The notes below the pieces were generated by a model, which saw only the letters and a program-made list of their open reading frames with translations, was not told where the DNA came from and searched no databases. DNA of 64,000 nucleotides, taken from Rhabdobacter roseus. Lineage in GTDB: Bacteria > Bacteroidota > Bacteroidia > Cytophagales > Spirosomataceae. The DNA is taken from positions 394,928 through 458,927 of the forward strand of contig NZ_JACHGF010000004.1 of assembly GCF_014202275.1 (NCBI RefSeq), read 5' to 3'. Positions within the stretch are counted from its first letter, which is position 1. Each line of letters starts with the position of its first letter. The position numbers and the translations under genes are program-made. Positions 16,229 through 27,999 of this stretch are shown here, in pieces.

Positions 16229-18055
16229 ATGAAACTTGATTTCACCTTTTCGGATACCATCGCGGGTTATGTATCCGGTTATAATCCCGAGGCACGTACC
16301 TTCACGCTGGAAACCTCCGATAAGCGCCAGTTTAACGTCAATCTGACCGACTCTACCTACGCCCGCAGCATCCGGAACCTGACGGAAGGCTACCAGGATG
16401 CTTCCGGTCAAATCAACGAATTTCTTTCCGCCGACGGGCAGTTCCTGTACGCCTATGGTACGTTTTATCCCGCTACCGACGAGGCCGAAACGGTTTTTGA
16501 GGTACAATGGATGATCTTCCCGGGGCACCAGGTAGGCGAGTACCGCCACGAAGAGCAGGACTGGTGGATTCAGCAGATTGACTCCATTGCCAGCCATTAC
16601 CTCAAGTGGCAGTTTAACTACCCTCAGGAGCAGATCAACTACAAAAACTACCGCACCATGCTGAACCTGGCGGGTTCCAAGCACGGTGACTACCTTCAGG
16701 AAACCGACACCATTTCGCGGATGGTCTACGGACTGGCCTCGGCCTACATGCTTACCGGCAAGGACGAGTTTTTGGAAGGTGCGGAGCTGGGTACCGAGTA
16801 CCTGCGCGAGCACATGCGGTTCTTTGATCAGGACGACGACCTGATCTACTGGTACCACGGCGTGAAGGTAGAAGGCCAGCGCGAAACCAAGCTCCTTACC
16901 TCCGAGTTTGGCGACGACTACGACTCCATCCCCATGTACGAGCAAATCTACGCTCTGGCGGGTCCTACCCAGACCTACCGCATCACGGGCGATCAGCGTA
17001 TTATGTTCGACATCGAAAAAACCATCGAGCTGTTTGAAAAATACTACAAAGACAACGAGCTGGAAGGGTACTACTCGCACATTCATCCCATTTCGTTGAG
17101 TGCGAAGGAAGACTCATTGGGCCACAACCGCGCCCGCAAAAACTGGAACTCCGTGGGTGACCACGCGCCGGCCTACCTCATTAACCTCTACTTGGCTACG
17201 GGTGAGCAGAAGTACGCCGACTTCCTGGAGTACACCTTCGACACCATTACGAAGTACTTCCCCGACTACGAGAACAGCCCCTTTGTGCAGGAGAAATTTT
17301 TTGATGACTGGAGCAAAGACCAAAGCTGGGGCTGGCAGCAAAACCGGGGCGTCGTGGGGCACAACCTCAAGATCGCCTGGAACCTGATGCGGATGCAGTC
17401 GCTGAAACCCAAGGAAGAGTACGAGGAGTTTGCCCGCAAAATTGCCGAACTCATGCCCGCCGCGGGCTCCGACCAGCAGCGCGGTGGCTGGTACGACGTG
17501 GTAGAGCGCGAAGCCAAAACCAACGGCCACCATAAGTTTGTGTGGCACGACCGCAAGGCCTGGTGGCAGCAGGAGCAGGCCATTTTGGCGTACATGATTC
17601 TGTACGGCATCCTGGGCGAAGAAGATTACGAAAAGTACGCCCGCGAATCGGCGGCCTTCTACAACGCCTTCTTCTTGGATACCGATGATGGCGGTGTGTA
17701 CTTCAACGTATTCTCGACGGGTATGCCGTACCTGCTCGGAACGGAGCGCTTCAAGGGGAGCCACTCCATGAGCGCCTACCACAGCACGGAGCTTTGCTAC
17801 CTGTCGGCGGTGTATACCAACCTGTTGATCACCAAGAAGCCTACCTACTTCTACTTCAAGCCGTTCCCGAGTGGCTTCAAGGATCGTACGCTTTTTGTTT
17901 CGCCGGATATCCTGCCCCAGGGTAGCATCTACATCAGCGAATGTTTTATCAATGACGAGCCGTATAGCGATTTCGACGCCCAGGCACTGACCGTAAAACT
18001 ACCTGAGACCGAAGACCGGGTACGGGTGAAAGTGCTGATCAGCCCCGTTCAATAA
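16229..18055 (+). CDS. AGE-family epimerase/isomerase (N-acylglucosamine 2-epimerase-like) with extra N-terminal domain
   Basis: The product has 608 residues, longer than the usual 390-420 for N-acylglucosamine or cellobiose 2-epimerases. Residues 1-90 form an extra beta-rich part (FTFSDTIAGYVSGY, FTLETSDKRQFNVNL). Residues 110-510 look like an (alpha/alpha)6 barrel with repeated aromatic-rich helices, including WHDRKAWWQQEQAILAYMIL, which has the pattern of the active-site helix in this superfamily. A C-terminal beta segment follows (about 525-608). Activity on a sugar or oligosaccharide is likely; the substrate is unknown. It lies 19 bases upstream of a STAS gene and close to a glycogen debranching enzyme. 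Confidence 0.8.
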   Translation: MKLDFTFSDTIAGYVSGYNPEARTFTLETSDKRQFNVNLTDSTYARSIRNLTEGYQDASGQINEFLSADGQFLYAYGTFYPATDEAETVFEVQWMIFPGHQVGEYRHEEQDWWIQQIDSIASHYLKWQFNYPQEQINYKNYRTMLNLAGSKHGDYLQETDTISRMVYGLASAYMLTGKDEFLEGAELGTEYLREHMRFFDQDDDLIYWYHGVKVEGQRETKLLTSEFGDDYDSIPMYEQIYALAGPTQTYRITGDQRIMFDIEKTIELFEKYYKDNELEGYYSHIHPISLSAKEDSLGHNRARKNWNSVGDHAPAYLINLYLATGEQKYADFLEYTFDTITKYFPDYENSPFVQEKFFDDWSKDQSWGWQQNRGVVGHNLKIAWNLMRMQSLKPKEEYEEFARKIAELMPAAGSDQQRGGWYDVVEREAKTNGHHKFVWHDRKAWWQQEQAILAYMILYGILGEEDYEKYARESAAFYNAFFLDTDDGGVYFNVFSTGMPYLLGTERFKGSHSMSAYHSTELCYLSAVYTNLLITKKPTYFYFKPFPSGFKDRTLFVSPDILPQGSIYISECFINDEPYSDFDAQALTVKLPETEDRVRVKVLISPVQ

Positions 18056-18074
18056 AACCTAAAACAGCCTAACT

Positions 18075-18413
18075 ATGGAAGTGACGATAAAGGATTTTGA
18101 CGAGATAACCATTCTGGAGGTAAAGGGCAATATTGATAGCAAGACAGCCCCGGAATTTGAGCGGAACGCCAAGCTAGCCACCGATAAAAGCGAGAAAATC
18201 GGGCTTGAACTTAGCCAGGTGGAGTTTATGTCCAGTGCGGGCTTGCGGGTACTTTTGATGATCTACCGGAACATCAAGGCGCAGAACGGGCGCGTGGTGC
18301 TGATTGGCGTGTCCGAAGAGATCCAGGATGTGATGTCCACGACGGGATTCATTAACTTTTTCACGATCGTTGAGACGCTCGACGAAGCGCTCACGGTTCT
18401 TAAACAAGCGTAG
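18075..18413 (+). CDS. STAS-domain protein (anti-sigma factor antagonist-like)
   Basis: This is a 112-residue stand-alone STAS domain like RsbV/SpoIIAA. The conserved phosphorylation loop FMSSAGLRVLL places the candidate Ser at residue 53 or 54. In known systems the unphosphorylated form binds an RsbW-like kinase and frees its partner. The next gene, a glycogen debranching enzyme, starts 2 bases after the stop, so the two are translationally coupled. A second STAS protein and an RsbW-like ATPase are encoded 2 kb downstream. Confidence 0.92.
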   Translation: MEVTIKDFDEITILEVKGNIDSKTAPEFERNAKLATDKSEKIGLELSQVEFMSSAGLRVLLMIYRNIKAQNGRVVLIGVSEEIQDVMSTTGFINFFTIVETLDEALTVLKQA

Positions 18414-18415
18414 GT

Positions 18416-20536
<2,121 letters not shown>

Positions 20537-20591
20537 CTCCTTCTTTCTACTTTTAAATAAAATCCTAAAAGTTTTAACTTAAATTTGTATC

Positions 20592-20915
20592 ATGGCTTTT
20601 ACAATACAAACCGTAGTGGAGGAACAGACCGCAAAAATGACACTGGCCGGAGAGCTGGATTCGTTGTCGGCGCGCGTGTTCCAAACTGAAATCGAGAAGA
20701 TCGCTAACCAACCCATCAACGAGCTGGTCCTGTTCATGGAGAAGCTGGACTTTATGTCGTCGGCGGGTTTGCGGGTACTTATTTTTTCTAAACAGAAAGT
20801 AGGCTCTCACCTGTCTATTTACATCGTGAAGGCCCAGGAACTGATCCTGGATACCCTCGAGAAGACAGGGCTGCACCACAGCGTCAATATCGTTGACGAA
20901 TACCCTGTTTTGTAA
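20592..20915 (+). CDS. STAS-domain protein (anti-sigma factor antagonist-like)
   Basis: The product has 107 residues and is a second stand-alone STAS domain. It has the same FMSSAGLRVL loop as the first, with the candidate phosphoserine at 56 or 57. Outside this loop it is quite different from the protein at 18075, so the two may have different partners. The RsbW-like ATPase gene begins 9 bases downstream, the order seen in rsbV-rsbW operons. Confidence 0.92.
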   Translation: MAFTIQTVVEEQTAKMTLAGELDSLSARVFQTEIEKIANQPINELVLFMEKLDFMSSAGLRVLIFSKQKVGSHLSIYIVKAQELILDTLEKTGLHHSVNIVDEYPVL

Positions 20916-20924
20916 TAGGTACCT

Positions 20925-21344
20925 ATGGAAACAAAAAGTTTTCCGGGTACTGTAGACTCGCTGGATTCCATCAGGGAATACGCGGGGCAGGTAGCTAACG
21001 AGGTGGGCCTTTCCAAAAAGCCCACCTACGCTCTTAAGTTAGCCGTAGACGAAATCGCCACGAACATTATTCTGTACGGGTTTGAGCGGGTTGGGATGGA
21101 AGGGACTATAGAGATGTCTTCGGAGGTCGTTGATGGCAAACTGATGCTAGTCATTGAAGACGCAGCGGCTCCTTTTGATCCGTTGGCCAGAGAATTGCCC
21201 AATGAAGAAGACCTGACCCAAACGCTGGAAGAGCGCGAGATCGGAGGGCTGGGCATATTCCTGACCATCAATGGAGTCGATGAATTTCGGTATGAGTTCA
21301 AAGACGGGAAAAATCGAAATATTTTCGTCATGAATTTAGAGTAA
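20925..21344 (+). CDS. RsbW-like serine kinase/anti-sigma factor (HATPase_c_2)
   Basis: This 139-residue protein has the short GHKL ATPase fold of RsbW/SpoIIAB. The N-box is LAVDEIATNII with Glu43 and Asn47, G1 is EDAAAPFDP, and G2 is GGLGIFL. It has no His-kinase dimerisation domain. Such proteins phosphorylate STAS partners on Ser and bind a sigma factor or another target. No sigma-factor gene is present in the window, so the target is unknown. The next gene encodes a large STAND NTPase with WD40 repeats and could be that target, which is speculative. Confidence 0.9.
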   Translation: METKSFPGTVDSLDSIREYAGQVANEVGLSKKPTYALKLAVDEIATNIILYGFERVGMEGTIEMSSEVVDGKLMLVIEDAAAPFDPLARELPNEEDLTQTLEEREIGGLGIFLTINGVDEFRYEFKDGKNRNIFVMNLE

Positions 21345-21440
21345 GTACGTGCCCACCTGGTGCATGGTTCAATGCTATTGATTACTTTTAACGCTATTTT
21401 AAAACCTGGTTTCTAAATTTTCGGAAAAGAATCCCCTCTC

Positions 21441-24400
21441 ATGGTAACGATAACCCATTCGAACCCTTTTCCCGGATTAAGAAGCTACGAATACGAGGAC
21501 AGCCGCCTGTTTTTCGGGCGGGAATCGCACATTAGTGAAGCGAAGCGCAAGCTCTTTACGGGGCGTTTTCTGGCGCTGATCGGTTCGTCAGGGAGTGGGA
21601 AGTCCTCCTTAGTTAAAGCGGGGCTGATCCCCTCCCTGGCCGATACCGAAGCGGGCCAGGAGGAATGGAGCGTTGTGCTGTTCAAACCCGGAGCCAAGCC
21701 AATCAAAAGCTTTGTGACGGCTCTTAAGGCTCGCCTTCGGAAAGAAGGAGGGGCCTGGGAAGGCCAGATCCCGGAAGACTTTGAGGCTACGCTGCTGTCG
21801 AACCCGGAGGCGGTTATGGAGCCGCTGGCTCCGCTGCTGAGTAGAAACCTGCTGCTGGTCATTGACCAATTTGAGGAGATCTTCCGGTACGAGAGCGCCA
21901 GTGAAGCAAACGATAAGGCCGAGACGCAGGCCTTCATTCGGCTTTTGCTGCGGTTAATTCACCAAACCGAAGTACCTATCTACGCCGTCATTACCATGCG
22001 GTCCGACTACCTGGATCAATGCACGGACTTCAAGGGCTTGACGGAAGCCATCAACCTGGGCTACTACCTCTTGCCCAAAATGAGCCAGTCGGAAATGCGG
22101 GAGGCCATTACTCAGCCCGTAGAGGTATCCGGCGCGCGCATTACGCCGGATTTGGTGCAGAACCTACTGGCCGAAATGGCGGCGCACTCCGACTACCTGC
22201 CTATTATGCAGCACGCGCTGATGCGTACCTGGGATCGCTGGCGTACCAGTAAGTCAGACAGCGACCCCATTAGCCTGGCGGAGTACGAGGCCATCGGCAC
22301 CATGAAGAACGCCATTACGCTGCACGCCGAAGAGATTTATATACAGCGGCTGGACGAGAAACGTCGCCTGGCGGCTGAGAAGCTATTCAAGACACTCATT
22401 GTACTGGGGCCCAACGACACCCCAACCCTTCACCCCACGCCGCTGCGGGAGATCCTGGGTATTACGGGCCTGCCCGACTACCTCCTGACGGACGTCATCC
22501 AGGTCTTTCGTGAGCGGGGTGCCTCTTTTCTAACGCCCCAGCCAAGCGTGAAGCTGGACCTGGATTCGATCCTGGACGTCTCGGTAGAACGAATTTTGTC
22601 GCTGTGGGAGCGCTCCCGCCTCTGGATCGAGGAAGAGCTGGAGTCAGCCAAGCTCTACAAGCAGCTCAGCTACTCGGCCCAGTTGTACCAGGACGGTAAA
22701 GCTGGGTTGTGGGTGAACCCGGAACTACAGATGGGGCTTAAATGGTTGGCCGAGCGCCAGCCTACCCTGGAATGGGCGCAACGCTACGATCCCTTTTTTG
22801 AGCGGGGACTCAATTTTCTTGAGTACAGCAAGAAGCAGTTTGAACTGGAAGTACAGCAAAAAGAAAACCGACAGCGGACCGAGCTGCGCCGGGCCCGCAC
22901 GTTTGCGGCTATCTTGGGCTTTAGTTCGCTGGTTTCGCTGCTATTTTTGATTGTCGCTATGGTACTTCGCACCCAGGCTGAGCAGAGTGAAAAGCTGGCG
23001 CTGGACAAAGAAAGCCTGGCCCTTCGGGAGCGGAAGCGGGCCGAAGAGCAAACCAAGGAGGCCGTCTCCCAGCAAAAGATCGCGGAGCAACAGGGCGTCA
23101 TTGCGGAGCTACAAAAAGCACTTACCGAGGAGCAGAAAGCCATTGCCGTAGAGGAACAAGAAAAGGCCATCCGGGAGAGTATTGCGGCGCAGGCGGCCCG
23201 ACGCGTGGCCGAAGAGCAGCGCTTAAAAGCAGATAGCGCCCGCGCCGTGGCCGTTCGCTCCCAGCAGGAAACGGAGCGGCAGCGGGAGGTGGCTGTGGGA
23301 GCTCAGAAGGAATCCGAACGGCAAAAGGAAAATGCCCTCAAAGCGCAACGCGAAGCCGAAGTGGCCCGCAATGACGCTCTCCAGCAACGGGCCAAAGCCA
23401 TCGCACGGTTTATTGCCACGCAGTCGTACCAAATGCAGGCCGCGGCCAACGACGAGCTGTCGGCCCTCCTGGCGCTCCATGCCTACCAGTTTAACCGCCG
23501 CAACGGCGGAGAAAAGGAAAATCCCGACGTTTTTAACGCGCTTTCCAAGGCCGGTGGAGCCAAGGCTACCCTCCAGGGACACACGGATATTGTGCGCATC
23601 GTGGCCGAAAGCCCCGTGAAATCCAGCGCCCAGTTTGCCACGGCTGGCGACGATGGGGTGATCAATATCTGGAATTACAACGCTTCTAACGAAAGGCCCC
23701 TAAGGCTCATCAACCCTAAGCAAACATTTAAAAGCATTCGCTCGCTCGCGTTTTCTGCCAGTGGTAGCACGTTGTTCGTAGGTACTTCCAACGGACAACT
23801 CGTGCGCTGGGATTCCTTTGCTTCGGGAAGCTTGCCGAGCGAAACGGTGATTGGCCACGACGGGGCCGTGATTTTCCTACAGCTTCAAAAGGAAGGCAAC
23901 GAGCTGCTATCCATTAGTAACAACGGCCAGCTGCGCCGCTGGGACCTGGCCAACAAGCGGTTTGTGCTTCGACAAAACGTGAATACGGGACTAAACATCA
24001 CGAGCGCGCACCTGGCTCCCAATGGCAAACAGGTATACCTGAGTAGTGCTAGTGGCAAATTAATCCGGCTGGACCTGGACGATCTGGCCAAGGCACCTAC
24101 CGAGTATGACCTGGGGCGGCTCCGGGGCCGTATCACCGCCCTGGCTTTCCGCCCCGACGGTACCCAGCTGTTTGTGGGTAGTTCCGAGGGGGCGCTGTAT
24201 ATGGTTTCTGTTCGAAATGATGAGCCGATCCGCGGTACTACCACCAGCATTTCGGGAGCGCATACCTCTACCATTAGCCAGATCGTGTTTTCGCCCGATG
24301 GCACCCGGGTAGCTACCTCAAGCTACGACTGGAAGATAAAAGTTTGGAGCATGCTCTCAGACCTTTCTAAGCAGCAACCCGTTACGCTCAGCGACTTCGA

Positions 24401-24611
24401 CTACTGGGTCATGAACATCGACTTTACGAAAGATGGGACGAAGCTCATTGCTTGCGGAGCCGACAAAACGGTACGTATTTGGGATATCAATTCGGAGGCA
24501 CTCTTCCTGGAGTTGGCCAACAAAGTATCCGGTGATTTGTCGCCCGAAGACTGGGACAAGTACATAGGCAAAGACATTCCCTACGAGAAGTTGTCGCGCC
24601 GGTTACAGTAG
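21441..24611 (+). CDS. STAND NTPase (nSTAND1-like) - TM - coiled coil - WD40 repeat protein
   Basis: The product has 1056 residues. It begins with NPFPGLRSYEYEDSRLFFGR, a known N-terminal signature of nSTAND1 NTPases, followed by Walker A GSSGSGKSS (48-56) and Walker B LLLVIDQFEE (about 137-146). A hydrophobic segment at about 486-510 is a probable TM helix. Residues 515-670 are a Glu/Gln/Ala/Arg-rich coiled coil with repeated AxxQ(R/Q)E patterns. WD40 repeats run from about 705 to 1020 (QGHTDIVRIVAES, SPDGTRVATSSYDWKIKVW, ADKTVRIWDI). STAND proteins act as regulated switches or assemble on a signal. It sits directly after the RsbW-like gene. Confidence 0.9.
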   Translation: MVTITHSNPFPGLRSYEYEDSRLFFGRESHISEAKRKLFTGRFLALIGSSGSGKSSLVKAGLIPSLADTEAGQEEWSVVLFKPGAKPIKSFVTALKARLRKEGGAWEGQIPEDFEATLLSNPEAVMEPLAPLLSRNLLLVIDQFEEIFRYESASEANDKAETQAFIRLLLRLIHQTEVPIYAVITMRSDYLDQCTDFKGLTEAINLGYYLLPKMSQSEMREAITQPVEVSGARITPDLVQNLLAEMAAHSDYLPIMQHALMRTWDRWRTSKSDSDPISLAEYEAIGTMKNAITLHAEEIYIQRLDEKRRLAAEKLFKTLIVLGPNDTPTLHPTPLREILGITGLPDYLLTDVIQVFRERGASFLTPQPSVKLDLDSILDVSVERILSLWERSRLWIEEELESAKLYKQLSYSAQLYQDGKAGLWVNPELQMGLKWLAERQPTLEWAQRYDPFFERGLNFLEYSKKQFELEVQQKENRQRTELRRARTFAAILGFSSLVSLLFLIVAMVLRTQAEQSEKLALDKESLALRERKRAEEQTKEAVSQQKIAEQQGVIAELQKALTEEQKAIAVEEQEKAIRESIAAQAARRVAEEQRLKADSARAVAVRSQQETERQREVAVGAQKESERQKENALKAQREAEVARNDALQQRAKAIARFIATQSYQMQAAANDELSALLALHAYQFNRRNGGEKENPDVFNALSKAGGAKATLQGHTDIVRIVAESPVKSSAQFATAGDDGVINIWNYNASNERPLRLINPKQTFKSIRSLAFSASGSTLFVGTSNGQLVRWDSFASGSLPSETVIGHDGAVIFLQLQKEGNELLSISNNGQLRRWDLANKRFVLRQNVNTGLNITSAHLAPNGKQVYLSSASGKLIRLDLDDLAKAPTEYDLGRLRGRITALAFRPDGTQLFVGSSEGALYMVSVRNDEPIRGTTTSISGAHTSTISQIVFSPDGTRVATSSYDWKIKVWSMLSDLSKQQPVTLSDFDYWVMNIDFTKDGTKLIACGADKTVRIWDINSEALFLELANKVSGDLSPEDWDKYIGKDIPYEKLSRRLQ

Positions 24612-24661
24612 GGGAGTACAGGCAGGAAGATTTAAAGCGCTATTTATAATTTGTAAAAGCT

Positions 24662-27334
24662 ATGAGAGCAGGTATACATGCTATTTTATTTTGGTGTATC
24701 ACTTTAGCCCGGCCCGCAAAAAAACTGGCGTACATACTCCTAGTGGGGGTGAGTATGCACGGCACGGTTGGTTGGGCGCAGGGCAATTGTGATGCCTCGG
24801 TGGTCATTCCCGAAGCGGACCGACGGTACCGGCTGGGCAACTTTGACGAGGTACTCAGCCTGTTGAAGCCCTGCTTGAAAAACGGATTTTCGTCCACGGC
24901 TCAGGTACAAGCCTACAAGATTGCGGCCCTTACGTACATGGCCATGGACTCGCTGCCGCAGGCCGCCGAGAGCGTAAGGTACATCCTGGGGATTAACCAA
25001 AACTACGAACCGGAGTACTCGGCTTTGCCGCAGTTCAAAGAATTGGTCATCCAGCAAAAACAGCTCCAAGAGCGGATCATCCAGGTTACTTCGGTATCCA
25101 AAAAAGCCGAAAACCTGCTACAGGTACCTGCTACGGTTACCGTACTCACCAGCGACGACATCCTCAAGCGCGGCTACCGCGACCTCACCCAGCTGCTCAG
25201 TGATATTCCGGGCTTTGACGTAATTCGGGGCAACGGCCCCGGCTACATGGTATTTTACCAGCGGGGGTATCGGTCTACGGGCAACGACCGGAGCATTTTG
25301 CTGGTGGACGGCGTGGAAGAAAACGACTTGCAATCGGACAACATTCAGTTTTCGAGACAGTACGCGCTGTCCGATATAGACCGCGTCGAGATCATTTACG
25401 GGCCTGCCTCGACCATGTACGGGGCCAATGCCTTTGTGGGGGTGATCAACCTCATTACCAAGAAAGTACTTGATAAGGAAATGCCTGAGGGAAAAAAGAT
25501 GTCTTTCTCCGGTACCGGGCAGGTACGTTACGCGGGGATGAACACAAAGGTGTTCGATGGCGTGGCTACGGCCCGCACCAAGGACGTGGCCGTGTCGGTA
25601 ACCGCCCGGATGTTTACGTCGGACGAATTGGATCTGTCGCGCTATCCCGAATGGAATTACGACGCCCGGGTACCTGATGACTACCTCCGCCGTAACATCA
25701 CCGGGGAGGCCCGGGCTCAACAGTACCTGCAAAGTACCAACCTGGAAACGCGTTTTCCACAGAGCAACCTCTACGAAGTACAGCGATCGGCCGCGGGAGT
25801 ACCTACGGCCATCAACCTTACCGAAGCGGGCCGGCAAAAGGCCGCCGAGCTGGACAATCAGTACCTCTTCAATGCCAGCATCAACGGGAATCCGGTGGAG
25901 TACAACAACTACTCCCAAAACTGGATGTTCCGGGCCAAGGTAGAGTTCAGTGATTTTACGCTTTCGTTGCTCAACTGGAAAACCGACGAAGGCGCGGTAC
26001 CCTGGTACACCAACCAGTCCCGACTCGTCACCCGCGACCTGACCCGTTGGGTGTGGCTGAACCGCGCCCTGTCGTTGACCTACAACAAGTACATCAACGA
26101 TAAAGTACAGCTGCTGAACCTGACTTCCTACCGGCTACACGAACTGGAAGGAGAGACGAACCTGGCTTCGTACCGGGGCTACTACAACGGCAGTCTGAGC
26201 ATCATCGACCTACTCAACAACCGCCAGCCTACCTATTCGGTACCTTACTGGTACCGGGTGTCCAACCAGCTGCGTAACGAGTTTCGGGTACTTTGGACGC
26301 CCATTACTAAGCTGGATATCAACAGCGGAGTAGAACTCCGGAATAGCATCATTCAGGGCAACTACATCACATCCCTGATGGAAACACCCGATGAAACCGG
26401 ACGCCCGGATTCTACCCTGGCCGGGGGCGATAATTTTAAAGTAATAGACCTGGGGGTATTTAGCCAAGCTACCTACAACTGGACCGAACAACTCAAGGTG
26501 GTACTTGGTGTCCGGATGGACTACAACCAAATCCGGCAGAATGGAGGCTACGGCGTAGTGGTCAATCCCCGTCTGGCGGCGGTCTACACCAAGGGTAAAT
26601 TTGTCTTAAAAGGGATCTACGCGGAGGCTTTTAAGGATGCCTCGTACTTGCAGAAGTACGCTACGACCAGCGAGCGACTTCTTAACAACCCGACCCTGCA
26701 ACCCGAAAAGGTTAAGAACATAGAAGCGAGCGCTTACGTAAAGTTTTCCAAAAGTACCTCCATGAGCCTGGTGGGATACCACGCCAACTACAGCAATGCC
26801 GTGGGCCTCACGCGTACCACAACGCCCGCCGGGGTACCTACTTCGCAGTTTCAGGCGCTGGGCCGCCGCCGCATCATGGGGCTCCAGGCCGAGGCCAAAT
26901 ACGAATCCTCAAAGCTTAACCTGTGGGCCAACTTTACCTATACCAATCCCCTGGATCTGAGTAACGAAAGCGGGGAGGCGGTGCGGCTCAGTGACATTGC
27001 CGATTGGATGTGTAACGTGGGTGGGGTCTATACGATCACGAAGCAGTTAAACCTCAGCGTCACGACCAACTACGTCAGCGCCCGCAAAACGGGAGCAGGT
27101 ACCTCCGGTAGTAGCAACCCGATCACGCGCTTTGATCCCATATTTGTACTTAATTCGGCCTTGACGTACGAAAATATTTTTAAAGGCGTGAGTGCACAGG
27201 TGCAGGGTTCTAACCTGCTTAATGCCGAATATTTTGTCCCCGGTACCCGGGCGGCCGAGGGCGTGGCGTCGGCTTCGCGGTTCCCGCAAGACCGCCGTAA
27301 TATTTCAATAGCTCTCCTTTTTGATATTAACTAA
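24662..27334 (+). CDS. TonB-dependent receptor with TPR-like N-terminal domain
   Basis: The product has 890 residues. A signal peptide ends near VGWAQG. Residues 45-140 (ADRRYRLGNFDEVLSLLKPCL, AYKIAALTYMAMDSLPQAAESV) resemble TPR helices and replace the carboxypeptidase-like domain usual in Bacteroidota receptors. The plug spans about 150-275 (VPATVTVLTSDDILKRGY; SDIDRVEIIYGPASTMYGANA) and a 22-strand-type barrel fills the rest, ending in a terminal strand with NISIALLFDIN. No SusD gene is adjacent, so it is a lone transducer-type or siderophore-type receptor. Ligand unknown; outer membrane. Confidence 0.92.
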   Translation: MRAGIHAILFWCITLARPAKKLAYILLVGVSMHGTVGWAQGNCDASVVIPEADRRYRLGNFDEVLSLLKPCLKNGFSSTAQVQAYKIAALTYMAMDSLPQAAESVRYILGINQNYEPEYSALPQFKELVIQQKQLQERIIQVTSVSKKAENLLQVPATVTVLTSDDILKRGYRDLTQLLSDIPGFDVIRGNGPGYMVFYQRGYRSTGNDRSILLVDGVEENDLQSDNIQFSRQYALSDIDRVEIIYGPASTMYGANAFVGVINLITKKVLDKEMPEGKKMSFSGTGQVRYAGMNTKVFDGVATARTKDVAVSVTARMFTSDELDLSRYPEWNYDARVPDDYLRRNITGEARAQQYLQSTNLETRFPQSNLYEVQRSAAGVPTAINLTEAGRQKAAELDNQYLFNASINGNPVEYNNYSQNWMFRAKVEFSDFTLSLLNWKTDEGAVPWYTNQSRLVTRDLTRWVWLNRALSLTYNKYINDKVQLLNLTSYRLHELEGETNLASYRGYYNGSLSIIDLLNNRQPTYSVPYWYRVSNQLRNEFRVLWTPITKLDINSGVELRNSIIQGNYITSLMETPDETGRPDSTLAGGDNFKVIDLGVFSQATYNWTEQLKVVLGVRMDYNQIRQNGGYGVVVNPRLAAVYTKGKFVLKGIYAEAFKDASYLQKYATTSERLLNNPTLQPEKVKNIEASAYVKFSKSTSMSLVGYHANYSNAVGLTRTTTPAGVPTSQFQALGRRRIMGLQAEAKYESSKLNLWANFTYTNPLDLSNESGEAVRLSDIADWMCNVGGVYTITKQLNLSVTTNYVSARKTGAGTSGSSNPITRFDPIFVLNSALTYENIFKGVSAQVQGSNLLNAEYFVPGTRAAEGVASASRFPQDRRNISIALLFDIN

Positions 27335-27401
27335 TTGACGTAGCATAGTAAAAGAAGCACCATTAAGAAAAGAGAGCACCAGTATCCTAAGCAAGAAAAG
27401 C

Positions 27402-27992
27402 ATGACTACGGCAGAGCATTTCCATACACCGCACATGAAACTTATGCCTCAACGATTTAAATTGGTAGATCAGGATTTTATATTGGAAAAAATCGAATAT
27501 CCTGATCGGATAGACGAAATAGGCGCGCTCCGGATTAATGCCTGGCGGGAAGAAAAGGGCATTAACACCGCTTTTTTCTCCCGCAGTAGCTGGATCGAAG
27601 AGCTGGATCAGGAAGCGCACCATTGGATTGTGACGAAGGATAATGTAGCGATTGCGTCGGCGCGCATGAGCTTTCACTATTCGTTTGATAGCATACCCTA
27701 CATTGATTTGCTATATGGAAAAAAACTGGACTGGTACGACCGCCTACCAGTAGCCTCCATTAACCGGTTGGTGGTATCCCCCGCTTACCGCGGTATGGGC
27801 CTGGCTAACCTGCTGGATAAAATACGCGTAGAATACGCCATACAAGCCGGGGCACGGCTCATTACGGCGCAGCCTTTGGAGTCGAGGGTGCAGTCACTCG
27901 GCCGCTTGGGTTTTAGCTTGATCGATCAGCTGGAGCCACCCTTTCAGATACCCGAACGTCGTATCTATTTCATGATTAAAGAAGTTGATTAA
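27402..27992 (+). CDS. GNAT-family N-acetyltransferase
   Basis: The product has 196 residues. The acetyl-CoA-binding motif A is visible as SINRLVVSPAYRGMGLANLLDKIRVEYA (about 125-150), with the R/Q-x-x-G-x-G/A core RGMGLA. The N-terminal part (LRINAWREEKGI) fits an acceptor-binding region. The acceptor is unknown. An in-frame ATG at 27435 is an alternative start. The 3' end leads into the following gene, whose ATG is 8 bases past this stop. Confidence 0.85.
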   Translation: MTTAEHFHTPHMKLMPQRFKLVDQDFILEKIEYPDRIDEIGALRINAWREEKGINTAFFSRSSWIEELDQEAHHWIVTKDNVAIASARMSFHYSFDSIPYIDLLYGKKLDWYDRLPVASINRLVVSPAYRGMGLANLLDKIRVEYAIQAGARLITAQPLESRVQSLGRLGFSLIDQLEPPFQIPERRIYFMIKEVD

Positions 27993-27999
27993 AAGCAGC

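Noticed and set aside
16199-17086. 295-residue open frame antisense to the AGE epimerase
   Set aside because: Motif-free, entirely within the sense gene.
20580-20587. TAAATTTG resembling a Bacteroidota -7 element
   Set aside because: It lies only 5 bases before the start codon of the second STAS gene, so a transcript starting there would lack the start codon.
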